48,203 bases of DNA. Origin: Chloroflexota bacterium (GTDB lineage Bacteria; Chloroflexota; UBA11872). The translations under genes were made by a program, and so were the position numbers. How positions within the stretch are numbered: position 1 is the first letter of the stretch; each line of letters opens with the position of its first letter. The stretch covers positions 1-48,203 of the forward strand of contig JAPPNP010000064.1 in the NCBI GenBank assembly GCA_028873795.1, in the 5' to 3' direction. Of this stretch, positions 14,154-22,639 are shown piece by piece. A model generated the notes under the pieces. It saw only the letters and a list, made by a program, of their open reading frames with translations, searched no databases and was not told the DNA's origin.

Positions 14154-14459
14154 CCCGCTCTCGTGGTCTGGGCGATCTGGTGCAGGATGCTCGAAACGAA
14201 TGTGCGAAGTGCTACCATCCGCGCAAGCTGGAAAGGCAGCGTCTTTGCGGAGGTTGGAGAAGCGCAGACGATTGTTCTCCGGCGGACCCAGGCTGATCGG
14301 ACGGGCATTTCGGTCGATCGCGAGGCCAATGTCAGGCTCGGCACGGCGAATGCGTGACGGCAGCTTGGGGAGAAGGGGACTACCTCGATGGACGCGGACA
14401 CCCAGTGGAAAGGGTCGCGGCGGACACTCTTCCAGGCCACCCGGATAGGATCAGAGGGA
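14154..14459 (+). other. Intergenic region before the STAS gene
   Basis: No gene is seen here. It holds a TACCAT box (14213-14218), identical to the likely -10 of tRNA-Ile, which would give a leader of 170-240 bases. Near its end AGAAGGGG (14371-14378) precedes an in-frame ATG at 14388, a possible alternative start of the STAS protein. Confidence 0.4.
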
Positions 14460-14798
14460 ATGAACACGAAGTGGGAATCGCATGACGGCGCCATTGTTGC
14501 CACGGTCGACGGCCGCGTCGACGGTGCCAATGCCCATGAGTTTCAGGAAGCACTGGAAGCCGTGATCAAGGCGAGCGAAAGTGCCGTGATCCTCGATTTC
14601 GAGCAGCTTTCCTACATCAGCAGTGCCGGTCTCCGGGTGGTCTTGCTGGCCGCGAAGGAGCTCCGCAAGCAAAGCAAGCAGTTCGCCGTCTGCTCGCTGG
14701 CGGGTTCAATCCTCGAGGTATTCAAGATCAGTGGGTTCGATCAGATCATCCCCGTTCATTCGACGCAGGCCGAGGCAATCGCCGCAGTCAACGCCTGA
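14460..14798 (+). CDS. STAS-domain anti-sigma factor antagonist (RsbV/SpoIIAA-like)
   Basis: A 112-residue single STAS domain. The signature LDFEQLSYISSAGLRVVLLA carries the conserved serine pair; one of these is phosphorylated by an RsbW-type kinase and dephosphorylated by a PP2C phosphatase in the partner-switch mechanism. In its unphosphorylated form such a protein binds the kinase and releases the kinase's target. The ATG at 14460 (AGAGGGA upstream) gives the compact family length; ATG 14388, with AGAAGGGG at good spacing, would add 24 residues of no clear fold. The next gene, 77 bases downstream, encodes the matching phosphatase. Confidence 0.9.
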   Translation: MNTKWESHDGAIVATVDGRVDGANAHEFQEALEAVIKASESAVILDFEQLSYISSAGLRVVLLAAKELRKQSKQFAVCSLAGSILEVFKISGFDQIIPVHSTQAEAIAAVNA

Positions 14799-14875
14799 TT
14801 GGTCCCCGCGCTTGTCCGGGCGCGTTCATCCAGGGCCGCATGGGTAGTGCAAGGTAGTCAGAACGGCATTTGGGC

Positions 14876-16045
14876 ATGACGGATCGGCCATGCAAAATCC
14901 TCGTCGTTGACGACGAGCCGGATCTCGAGCCACTCGTGATGCAGCGCATGCGCCGCAGCATCCGGCGCGGCAAATACGAGTTCGTCTTCGCCCACAACGG
15001 CGTGGAGGCGCTCGAGCGGCTGAACGAGGACGAGGACATCGACATGGTCCTCTCCGACATCAACATGCCGCAGATGGACGGGCTGACGCTGCTGGACCAG
15101 ATTCCCAAGGTCAACCCCAACATTCGCTCGGTGATCATCTCCGCTTACGGCGACATGAAGAACATTCGCACGGCAATGAATCGCGGCGCGTTCGACTTTG
15201 TCACCAAGCCGGTCGACTTCAACGACTTGCAGGTGACGATCGATCGGACGCTGCAGCACATGAACGAGTGGCGCGCGGCCTTGGCGGCCCGCGACAAGCT
15301 GGTCTCGCTGCAAAACGAGCTCGACGTCGCGAGCAAGATGCAGCAATCCATCCTCCCGCGCGAATTCCCCAAACGCGACGACTACGAAGTCTTCGCCAAC
15401 ATGGCGCCGGCGCGAAACGTCGGCGGCGACTTTTACGACCTGCTGCAGTTGGACGACGGTCGAATCGGACTTGCCGTCGCCGACGTCTCGGACAAGGGCG
15501 TGCCGGCCGCGCTGTTCATGATGTCAACGCGGACGCTGCTGAAAGGCGCGGCCATTGGCCACGAAGGCCCGGGCGAGGTGCTGCGCGAAGTCAATGACCT
15601 GCTCAACGAGAGCAACGAGTCCGCGATGTTCGTGACGGTCCTCTACGGCGTGTACGACCCGGCGACTCGGGAATTCACCTATGCGAACGGCGGTCACAAC
15701 ACCCCGCTCGTGGTGCACGCGGACGGCAGCTCGACGGAGCTGCCGCTGACCGGCGGCGTCGCTCTGGGCGTGATGCCGGAGTTGCCGTACGACCAGGGGA
15801 CCGTGACCCTGGCCCACGACGACACGGTGGTGCTCTACACCGACGGCGTCACCGAGGCCATGAACGCGGAGGGCGAGGAATTCGGGGTCGACCGGCTCCA
15901 GGAGACTTTTGCCGCAAGTCCCCCGCAAGACGCCCAGCAGGCCAATCAGACCGTGTTCGAAGCCGTTCATGCATTCGCGGGCGAAACGCCGCAGTCGGAC
16001 GACGTCACCTGCCTGGTCTTCCGTCCACGCGAGGCGGCACTGTGA
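14876..16045 (+). CDS. Response regulator with PP2C (SpoIIE/RsbU-type) phosphatase output
   Basis: 389 residues. An N-terminal receiver domain (about 5-125) has the acidic pair D12/D13, phosphoacceptor D61 in LSDINMPQMDG, a conserved switch Ser (IISAYGD) and Lys in TKPVDF. A short coiled-coil (about 135-160) leads to the PP2C domain with APARNVGGDFYD, ADVSDKGVPAALFM, YANGGHN, LYTDGVTEAMN and SDDVTCLV, which supply the metal-binding Asp residues. Phosphorylation of D61 is expected to control removal of phosphate from the STAS partner. A TTG two codons upstream is possible; the ribosome-binding site is weak. It overlaps the kinase gene by 4 bases. Confidence 0.93.
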   Translation: MTDRPCKILVVDDEPDLEPLVMQRMRRSIRRGKYEFVFAHNGVEALERLNEDEDIDMVLSDINMPQMDGLTLLDQIPKVNPNIRSVIISAYGDMKNIRTAMNRGAFDFVTKPVDFNDLQVTIDRTLQHMNEWRAALAARDKLVSLQNELDVASKMQQSILPREFPKRDDYEVFANMAPARNVGGDFYDLLQLDDGRIGLAVADVSDKGVPAALFMMSTRTLLKGAAIGHEGPGEVLREVNDLLNESNESAMFVTVLYGVYDPATREFTYANGGHNTPLVVHADGSSTELPLTGGVALGVMPELPYDQGTVTLAHDDTVVLYTDGVTEAMNAEGEEFGVDRLQETFAASPPQDAQQANQTVFEAVHAFAGETPQSDDVTCLVFRPREAAL

Positions 16046-16455
16046 GCGCTCGGTTGTCACTCACGGTGAAGACGCAGGCCGACGAACTGGCGCGAATCAC
16101 CGCCGCCGTTGAAGACTTCGGCGAGCAGCAGGATTGGCCGCCGGATCTCGTCTTCCGCGTGAACCTGGCTCTCGAGGAGCTGGGCATGAATATCATGAAT
16201 CACGGCTATGACGCGGGGCTCCACGAGTTTGAAATCACGCTCATCTCGGAGGACGATTCGCTGACCATCGAGATCGTCGACGGCGGCCGTCCATTCGATC
16301 CGCTGCACGACGCGAAGCAACCCGACGTGGGCGCGGCCATTGAAGATCGACCGATTGGCGGTCTCGGCGTCTACTTTGTGCGCGAGATGATGGATGAGAT
16401 GCACTACAAGCGCGAGCGGGGAAAGAATCACTTGACGCTCGTCTCGCGACGATGA
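16042..16455 (+). CDS. RsbW/SpoIIAB-like serine kinase (anti-sigma factor)
   Basis: 137 residues of GHKL ATPase fold. The N-box is LALEELGMNIMNHGYD, the G1-like motif is EIVDGGRPFDPL, and the G2-like loop is PIGGLGVYFVREMMDEM. These are the ATP-binding elements of anti-sigma kinases that phosphorylate STAS antagonists. The GTG start overlaps the phosphatase stop (GTGA), so stoichiometric expression is likely. No sigma factor gene is nearby, so the final target may be encoded elsewhere or may not be a sigma factor. Confidence 0.9.
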   Translation: MSARLSLTVKTQADELARITAAVEDFGEQQDWPPDLVFRVNLALEELGMNIMNHGYDAGLHEFEITLISEDDSLTIEIVDGGRPFDPLHDAKQPDVGAAIEDRPIGGLGVYFVREMMDEMHYKRERGKNHLTLVSRR

Positions 16456-16509
16456 ACGAGGTTGTTGCGAGCGAATGCTGCGCGGCTGAATGCCACTGGG
16501 CGCAGCCGA

Positions 16510-16515
16510 TAGAAT
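16510..16515 (+). promoter_or_regulatory. Candidate -10 box, binding-protein/kinase pair
   Basis: TAGAAT in the 286-base gap between the RsbW-like gene and the periplasmic binding protein, identical to the box before tRNA-Ala. If used, the transcript would have a leader of about 220 bases. No other gene or clear structure is seen in the gap. Confidence 0.35.
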
Positions 16516-16741
16516 CACCGGGTTCACTCTTCTGATTCAGGGTGATGTTGATCGCGAGTTCTGCTGAGTTCCTGTTCGTGGCGGCTGGGTTTCAATGCCG
16601 GGATGCCTCGCCGAGAATGGCAGAGCCGACGTGGGGCATAGCCGCGCGGCGCCGGCGATCGCTCGATCCCCCACCTTTGCCGGGTATTCGACGGCGGTGG
16701 GACTGCTCAGGCCGACGACAGCGCCTGTGGAGGGCTGACGC

Positions 16742-18013
16742 TTGGTGAGGGCGTGGACGCTCGGAATCGCTCGTGTGGGAGCTGCGGCGCTTCTGGTCGC
16801 CGCCGTTGTCGCGGGCTGCGACCCTGATGCTGCCGAGGGCGACGCGCAAACGCCAACAAGCGCGGCTGGCCCGGAGAACGGGCAAACGCCCATGGTCGAG
16901 CCGGCTGGGGAATCCGGCGTCTCGGACGACCGCATCCTCTTTGGCCAATCGGCGGCGTTTCGCGGGCCGGCGCAGGAACTGGGACTGAACATGCGGCTCG
17001 GCATATTGGCCGCGTTTCAAGAAGCGAATGAGCAGGGCGGCGTTCATGGCCGCCGGATCGATCTGACCTGGCTGGACGATTCCTACGAGCCCGAAGCGGC
17101 CGCCACGAACACGCTCGATCTCATCAATGAGCAAGAGGTCTTCGCGCTCATCGGCGCGGTCGGCACGCCGACGTCCCGCTCGGCGACCCCGGTGGCCAAG
17201 GCCGCCGGCGTGCCCTATATCGGCCCCTTCACCGGGGCTGAATTCCTGCGCGACGCGACCACCCTGGACAACGTGATCAACATGCGCGCGTCCTATTACC
17301 AGGAAACCGAGGAAATGGTGAATCGCCTCACCACGGACCTGGGGGTGACGCGCATCGCCGTGCTCTACCAGGACGACTCGTATGGCCTGGCCGGATTCAA
17401 CGGGGTACGGCTGGCGCTGGAACGCCGCGGCATGGAGATGGCCGCTCTCGGCATCTACACGCGCAACACCACCGCCGTGAAGCGGGCGTTGCTCGATCTG
17501 CGCCAGGGCGATCCCGAAGCCGTGATCATCATCGGGGCCTATCAGCCGGTCGCCGCCATGATCGCCTGGGGCCGGCAGACCGGATTCGATCCGATCTTCA
17601 TGACCGTCTCGTTCGTCGGCAGCAACGCGCTGGCCGAAGAGCTTGGGGAGGGCGGCGTCGGCGTCTTCGTCACCCAGGTCGTGCCCTTCCCAACCGACGA
17701 TTCCCTGCCGGTGGTCAGGGCCTATCACCGTGCGCTCGCGAACCATGATCCGAACGCCATTCCCGGATTCGTCTCCTTCGAGGGCTATCTGGCGGGACGG
17801 CTGGCAATTGCGGGGCTCGAGCGCTGCGGCCGCGAGGTGAGTCGCGCCTGCCTGTTCGAGAGCTTTCGCAGCGCCGAGCCCTACGACATCGAGGGATTTC
17901 GCCTGCACTACGGCGCCGGTGACAATCAGGGCTCCGACCAGGTGTTTCTGACGGTCCTCGGTCCCGACGCGAACTATCACCCGGCCGCGACGCTGCGGGA
18001 CGTGCCCGGATGA
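16742..18013 (+). CDS. Periplasmic binding lipoprotein (Leu/Ile/Val-binding type), probable ligand sensor
   Basis: 423 residues. A lipoprotein signal ends in VVAGC (Cys26), followed by a Thr/Pro/Glu-rich linker to about residue 60 and then a type I periplasmic binding fold: ILFGQSAAFRGPAQELGLNMRLGI, EANEQGGVHGRRIDL and DDSYEPEAAATN. Such proteins bind amino acids or small amides. There is no ABC permease or ATPase gene nearby; instead the stop codon overlaps a histidine kinase start (ATGA). This suggests a sensing role, as with TorT for TorS. GGAGGG lies 7 bases before the TTG used here; the GTG directly after it is also possible. Confidence 0.9.
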   Translation: MVRAWTLGIARVGAAALLVAAVVAGCDPDAAEGDAQTPTSAAGPENGQTPMVEPAGESGVSDDRILFGQSAAFRGPAQELGLNMRLGILAAFQEANEQGGVHGRRIDLTWLDDSYEPEAAATNTLDLINEQEVFALIGAVGTPTSRSATPVAKAAGVPYIGPFTGAEFLRDATTLDNVINMRASYYQETEEMVNRLTTDLGVTRIAVLYQDDSYGLAGFNGVRLALERRGMEMAALGIYTRNTTAVKRALLDLRQGDPEAVIIIGAYQPVAAMIAWGRQTGFDPIFMTVSFVGSNALAEELGEGGVGVFVTQVVPFPTDDSLPVVRAYHRALANHDPNAIPGFVSFEGYLAGRLAIAGLERCGREVSRACLFESFRSAEPYDIEGFRLHYGAGDNQGSDQVFLTVLGPDANYHPAATLRDVPG

Positions 18014-20205
18014 CCGCGTGGATCCAGCGCCGACTGGCCAGCCGCTATCGGATTTCCACCCAGTTGCTTCTCGGGATCTGGGGCGCCGTTGCGCTCACGG
18101 TCGCGGCGGGATTGGTCGGTTGGTTCTCCTTCAACCGCGTGGGTGACGAGCAGAGCCGCGTCAACGAAGGCAGCGTGCCGGAGCTGGCCGCCGCGTTCGG
18201 CGTCGCCGACTACAGCAGCACGCTCGTCGCCGCCGCCCCGCGACTGACCACGGCTCCCACGCTCGAAGACGTCGCCCGGGTCGCCATCAGCATCGATGAG
18301 GCCTATGCCGCGCTCGAGGCGCAGCTGGCGGTGCTCGAGCGCGGCGCGGCCGAAGACGAGCGAGTCCAGCGCATCCGCGCTCACGCCGATTCGCTGATCG
18401 CCAACATCGAGGCGATCGAGGCGGATATGGCGTACTTCTTTGACCTCACCGAGCGCAGCGCGGCCCTGCGCCTGGAGCTTGCCGATCTGCGCTTCCGCCT
18501 GGACAGCGTTGTCATTCCGGCGATCGACGACCAGTTCTTCTACGCCATGACGGGCTATCGCACCCTCGGCGAACCGCCCGCGCCGCGCAACGAGCACTTT
18601 TCGGAAACCGAGTTCAGCAGCTATCGACGCCTGGCCGAGATGCAGGCCGATGCCAGCATCGCCGAGCAGCTGCTCGCCTCCGCCTCGATCCTGTCGGAGC
18701 CCGCGCTGCTGGAAGCATTGCGCGAGCGATTCGAGGCCGCGGCCCGCCGCATTCAGCGCAACCTGGCGGCGCTCGAATCGGACGAGTTGCGCGCCGAAGT
18801 CGCTCCGGTATTCGACCTGTTGCTCAATCTCGGCATCGGCGACGAGACGGGATTCGATCTGCTGGCCACGGAGCTCGAGTTGGTCGCGCGGCAGCGCGAC
18901 TTGCTGGCGAGCAACCAGGAGATCACCGTGGACCTGATCGCGGAAGTCAACAGCCTGGTCAGCGCGGCGCAAGCCAGCGTTGAGGAGGCCACCGGCGCCT
19001 CAACGCAGGCGATCTTCACCGGCCGCGTGCTGCTGCTTGCGATTAGCGCCGTCAGTGTCACCGGCGCTGTTCTCATCGCGTGGCTCTTCGTGGGTCGCTT
19101 CATCTCCAGCCGGCTGCAGCGGCTCTCGGACTGGATGCGTCGCCTGGCCGGCGGCGACCTGGAAACCACGGTGGAGCTGAGCGGTCGTGATGAGATCGCC
19201 GAGATGGCCGCCGCCCTCGAGGTCTTCCGGCAACACGCGCTGGAAATCCAGCGGCTGAACCTGGTTGAAAAGCTGGCCAACGAGCTCCAGAGCAAGAACG
19301 ATCAGCTTGAGACTGCGCTCGGCGACCTGCAGCGTGCGCAGGACCAGATTGTCTCGCAGCAAAAGCTGGCGGCTCTTGGTGAGTTGACGGCCGGCGTGGC
19401 CCACGAGATCAAGAATCCGCTGAACTTCGTCAAGAACTTCTCCGAGGTGTCCGAGGAGCTCATCGATGAGTTGAAAGAGGTCCTCGACGAAGAAGCCGAG
19501 AGCATCAGCGAGGACCAGCGCGAATACATTGATGAAATCGCCGGTGACCTCACCGACAACCTTGGGCGCATCCGCTCTCACGGCGACCGCGCCAACCACA
19601 TCGTCCACGACATGCTGATGATGGGCCGGGGCTCAGGCGATCGGCAGTCCACGGATATAAATCGGCTGCTCGACGAGCACGCGAGGCTGGCCTATCACAG
19701 CGCGCGGGCGACCGATACCGAATTCCAGCTCGACTTGAAACAGGACATGGATCCGGAGGTCGGCGAGCTCGAGGTCGTGCCGCAGGACCTGGGCCGTGTC
19801 TTCCTCAACATGGTGAGCAACGCCTGCTACGCCACCGACGAGAAACGCCGCAGCGGCGCGGACGCCGACGGCGAGCGCTACTTCCCCACGCTGTGGCTCG
19901 CGACCCGGCGCGGCGCGGAGCACATCGAGGTCCGGATCAAGGACAACGGCATGGGGATGCCGGACGACATCATCGACAAGATCTTCAACCCGTTCTTTAC
20001 CACCAAGCCCACCGACCAGGGCACCGGGCTCGGGCTCGCCATATCCAGCGACATCGTGCGGCAGCACGGCGGCAACATCCGGGTCGAATCCGAGCCGGGC
20101 GAGGGCACCGAGATGATCATCGAGCTGCCGCTGGAGCCGCCGGCCGCGGCTCTGGCCGGGGCGGGCGATGGAGACGGCGCCGCGACGGAGGCGACGTCGC
20201 TATAG
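18010..20205 (+). CDS. Membrane sensor histidine kinase with large helical sensor domain
   Basis: 731 residues. Membrane helices at about 19-41 and 338-361 flank a roughly 295-residue extracytoplasmic region that is Ala/Glu/Leu-rich and looks all-helical, as in TorS. A HAMP domain (about 361-415) and a coiled-coil lead to the H-box GELTAGVAHEIKNPLNFV with H465. The ATPase domain has N-box NMVSNACYAT, G1 KDNGMGMP, F-box FNPFFTTKP and G2 GTGLGLAIS. No receiver is fused. The gene overlaps the binding protein by 4 bases. The nearest receiver is the PP2C regulator upstream (D61), a plausible phosphate acceptor. The last 25 residues are Ala/Gly-rich with no known role. Confidence 0.92.
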   Translation: MTAWIQRRLASRYRISTQLLLGIWGAVALTVAAGLVGWFSFNRVGDEQSRVNEGSVPELAAAFGVADYSSTLVAAAPRLTTAPTLEDVARVAISIDEAYAALEAQLAVLERGAAEDERVQRIRAHADSLIANIEAIEADMAYFFDLTERSAALRLELADLRFRLDSVVIPAIDDQFFYAMTGYRTLGEPPAPRNEHFSETEFSSYRRLAEMQADASIAEQLLASASILSEPALLEALRERFEAAARRIQRNLAALESDELRAEVAPVFDLLLNLGIGDETGFDLLATELELVARQRDLLASNQEITVDLIAEVNSLVSAAQASVEEATGASTQAIFTGRVLLLAISAVSVTGAVLIAWLFVGRFISSRLQRLSDWMRRLAGGDLETTVELSGRDEIAEMAAALEVFRQHALEIQRLNLVEKLANELQSKNDQLETALGDLQRAQDQIVSQQKLAALGELTAGVAHEIKNPLNFVKNFSEVSEELIDELKEVLDEEAESISEDQREYIDEIAGDLTDNLGRIRSHGDRANHIVHDMLMMGRGSGDRQSTDINRLLDEHARLAYHSARATDTEFQLDLKQDMDPEVGELEVVPQDLGRVFLNMVSNACYATDEKRRSGADADGERYFPTLWLATRRGAEHIEVRIKDNGMGMPDDIIDKIFNPFFTTKPTDQGTGLGLAISSDIVRQHGGNIRVESEPGEGTEMIIELPLEPPAAALAGAGDGDGAATEATSL

Positions 20206-20311
20206 GCCCGCCGACGAGCGCCGGACGCTCCCGGACGGTCGGCGGCGACGCCGGCCCCCAATCGCCCGGCCACGTCCGGTGCGTACGCGGGCCAAGGGGG
20301 GAGGGGAGGCC

Positions 20312-21001
20312 TTGACCTCGCGAGCACACTTCAGCGACGACCTGTTCGAGTTCTTGCACGAGCTGCAACTCAACAACAATCGGGAGTGGTTTCAGTCGAA
20401 CAAGCTGCGATATCAGGCTGTGGTCCTCGAACCGATGATGGACTTCGTGGCGGATTTTGGTGGTCGCCTGCCGAGCATCAGCGAGCGATTCGTGGCCGAT
20501 CCGCGCGCCCACGGCGGCTCGATATTCCGCATCTACCGCGACGTTCGCTTTTCGAAAGACAAGAGCCCGTACAAAACCCACGCCGCGATGCACTTCCGCC
20601 ACGAAACGGGCCGCAAGGTTCACGGCCCGGGTTTCTATCTGCACCTGGCGCCGGGCGAGGTATATGCCGGCGTGGGCATTTGGCATCCGGCTTCGGAGAC
20701 CCTGGCGAAGATTCGGGACGCCATCGTGGCCCACCCGTCCGCATGGACGCAGGCGATCTCCAACAAGGAATTCGCGGAGGCGTTTGCGCTGGAGGGTGAT
20801 TCGCTCAAGCGGCCGCCCCGGGGCTACGACGCGGACCATCCGCTCATCGACGACCTGAAGCGCAAGGATTTCGTGGCGGCGATGGAGTTCACGCAAGAGG
20901 ACGCCACGTCGCCCGAATTCATCGACATGTATGCGGACGCGTGCCGCCGGGCCTCGCCGCTGATGCGATTTCTGACCGCGGCCGTCGGCCTGGCCTGGTA
21001 A
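20312..21001 (+). CDS. DUF2461 family protein
   Basis: 229 residues matching the DUF2461/TIGR02453 family: FSDDLFEFLHELQLNNNREW near the start, IFRIYRDVRFSKDKSPYKTH in the middle, then GPGFYLHLAPGEVYAGVGIW. These are the family's hallmark blocks; function is unknown. The TTG at 20312 is chosen because GAGGGGAGG lies 2 bases upstream; the frame is open for 48 codons before it, but those encode almost only Arg and Pro. It follows the histidine kinase by 106 bases and precedes the ATP-grasp gene by 110. Confidence 0.88.
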   Translation: MTSRAHFSDDLFEFLHELQLNNNREWFQSNKLRYQAVVLEPMMDFVADFGGRLPSISERFVADPRAHGGSIFRIYRDVRFSKDKSPYKTHAAMHFRHETGRKVHGPGFYLHLAPGEVYAGVGIWHPASETLAKIRDAIVAHPSAWTQAISNKEFAEAFALEGDSLKRPPRGYDADHPLIDDLKRKDFVAAMEFTQEDATSPEFIDMYADACRRASPLMRFLTAAVGLAW

Positions 21002-21111
21002 GCGCGGCGCCCCGAGCGCCGGCCGCGCGCCTAGTGGCAAGATTGAGGCGCGGTATTCGGTTCGCGGCGCACGCGGTGCGGATGCGCCGCGCGGACGGCT
21101 GAGGCGCCATC

Positions 21112-22545
21112 GTGGATTTCGACACCTACGAGCTCGACCCTAGGGTCTACGACGAGATGCTCTTGCCCGACGGCGCGCCACGGGAGCACTGCCGGCCGCT
21201 GGTTGAGGCGCTGCGCCGCATGTCGTCCGAGGAACTGAGCGGCGTCCAAGAACGCGCCACCCGGTCGTTTTCGCATGAGGGCATTTCGTTCACGGTCTAC
21301 GGCGAGGCCGAGGCCCAGGAGCGAATCATTCCGATCGATTGCCTGCCTCGGCTGCTCTCCGGCGCCGACTGGAAGCTGATCGAAGCCGGGCTCACGCAGC
21401 GGCTCAATGCGCTCAATCTCTTTCTGGAGGACATCTACAACGAAGCCCGCATCGTCGCGGACGGCGTGATCCCGACGGACCTGATCCGAGGATGTCCGCA
21501 GTTCCGAATCGACATGCGCGGCTTTTCCCCGCCGCACGGCGTGTGGGTGGCGATCTGCGGCACCGATATCGTGCGCACCAACGACGGTTTTCTCGTGCTG
21601 GAGGACAACCTGCGGGTGCCGTCGGGCGTGTCCTACATGATTGCGAACCGGAAGGTGATCAAGGCCGGCCTGCGCCGCATCTACCGCGCCGCGCGGGTGC
21701 GTGAGGTGGAGCACTATGGGCGCCTCCTCCAAGCCACGCTGCGCGAGCTGGCGCCGGCCGGTCGGTCCGATCCTTGCATTGCCCTCCTGACGCCCGGCGT
21801 CTACAACGCCGCCTTCTACGAGCACATGTTCCTCGCCGGCGAGATCGGGGCGGAGCTGGTGGAAGGCCGCGACCTGGTGGTGAACGACGGCGTGGTCTAC
21901 ATGCGCACGACGGCCGGGCTGCGTCGCGTGGACGTGATCTATCGGCGCATCGACGATGACTTCCTCGATCCCCTGGTCTTTCGGCCGGATTCGCTGCTTG
22001 GCGTGCCCGGGCTGCTGCACGCCTGCCGGCGAGGCAACGTTTCGGTGGTGAACGCCCCCGGCACGGGCGTTGCCGATGACAAGAGCGTCTACGCCTACGT
22101 GCCGGACATGATTCGCTACTACCTGAGCGAAGATCCGATCCTGGCGAACGTCGAAACGCACCTCTGCCGCCGCCCGGAAGGCCTCGAGTACACGCTGGAC
22201 AACCTGGAGAGGCTGGTGGTCAAGCGCGTGGGGGGATCCGGGGGCTACGGCATGCTGGTGGGGCCCCACGCGACGCCCGCGGAGCGCGCGGCATACGCCG
22301 ACGAGGTGCGGGCGAACCCCGCGGACTTCATCGCCCAACCGACGCTGGCGCTATCGCGTTCACCGTGTCTCATCGAGGGGCGCTTCGAGCCGCGGCACGT
22401 GGACTTGCGGCCCTTCGTCCTCCGTGGCCGGCAAACGCGCATGGTCCCGGGGGCCTTTTGCCGCGTGGCGCTGCGTCGGGGAAGCCTGGTGGTGAACTCC
22501 AGCCAGGGCGGCGGCGGCAAGGACCTCTGGGTCCTCAACGACTGA
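21112..22545 (+). CDS. Circularly permuted ATP-grasp protein
   Basis: 477 residues of the circularly permuted ATP-grasp type 2 family (DUF404/DUF407). Blocks seen: YDEMLLPDGAPREHCRPL, PIDCLPRLLSGADW, ALNLFLEDIYNEARIV, LVLEDNLRVPSGVSYM, YVPDMIRYYLSEDPIL, LVVKRVGGSGGYGMLVGP and FIAQPTLALSRSPC. The family is predicted to ligate peptides or amino groups with ATP and is usually encoded next to alpha-E and transglutaminase-like genes; both are present downstream, after the ammonium transporter. GTG start; GAGG lies about 10 bases upstream. The substrate is unknown. Confidence 0.92.
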   Translation: MDFDTYELDPRVYDEMLLPDGAPREHCRPLVEALRRMSSEELSGVQERATRSFSHEGISFTVYGEAEAQERIIPIDCLPRLLSGADWKLIEAGLTQRLNALNLFLEDIYNEARIVADGVIPTDLIRGCPQFRIDMRGFSPPHGVWVAICGTDIVRTNDGFLVLEDNLRVPSGVSYMIANRKVIKAGLRRIYRAARVREVEHYGRLLQATLRELAPAGRSDPCIALLTPGVYNAAFYEHMFLAGEIGAELVEGRDLVVNDGVVYMRTTAGLRRVDVIYRRIDDDFLDPLVFRPDSLLGVPGLLHACRRGNVSVVNAPGTGVADDKSVYAYVPDMIRYYLSEDPILANVETHLCRRPEGLEYTLDNLERLVVKRVGGSGGYGMLVGPHATPAERAAYADEVRANPADFIAQPTLALSRSPCLIEGRFEPRHVDLRPFVLRGRQTRMVPGAFCRVALRRGSLVVNSSQGGGGKDLWVLND

Positions 22546-22639
22546 GGAAACCGAGGTCCCGACCGGGCGGCGGCGTTAGCCATTCTTGGTAGCAATAATT
22601 ACACTCGCCTCGCCAGCCGTCCCTCGCCGAAGGACCGCC

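Noticed and set aside
16592-17980. 462-codon frame opposite the periplasmic binding protein
   Set aside because: Composition is that of a shadow frame (His, Arg, Asp, Val), while the forward strand encodes a recognisable binding protein.
21031-22338. 435-codon frame opposite the ATP-grasp gene
   Set aside because: No motif or signal; the forward strand carries all the family blocks.
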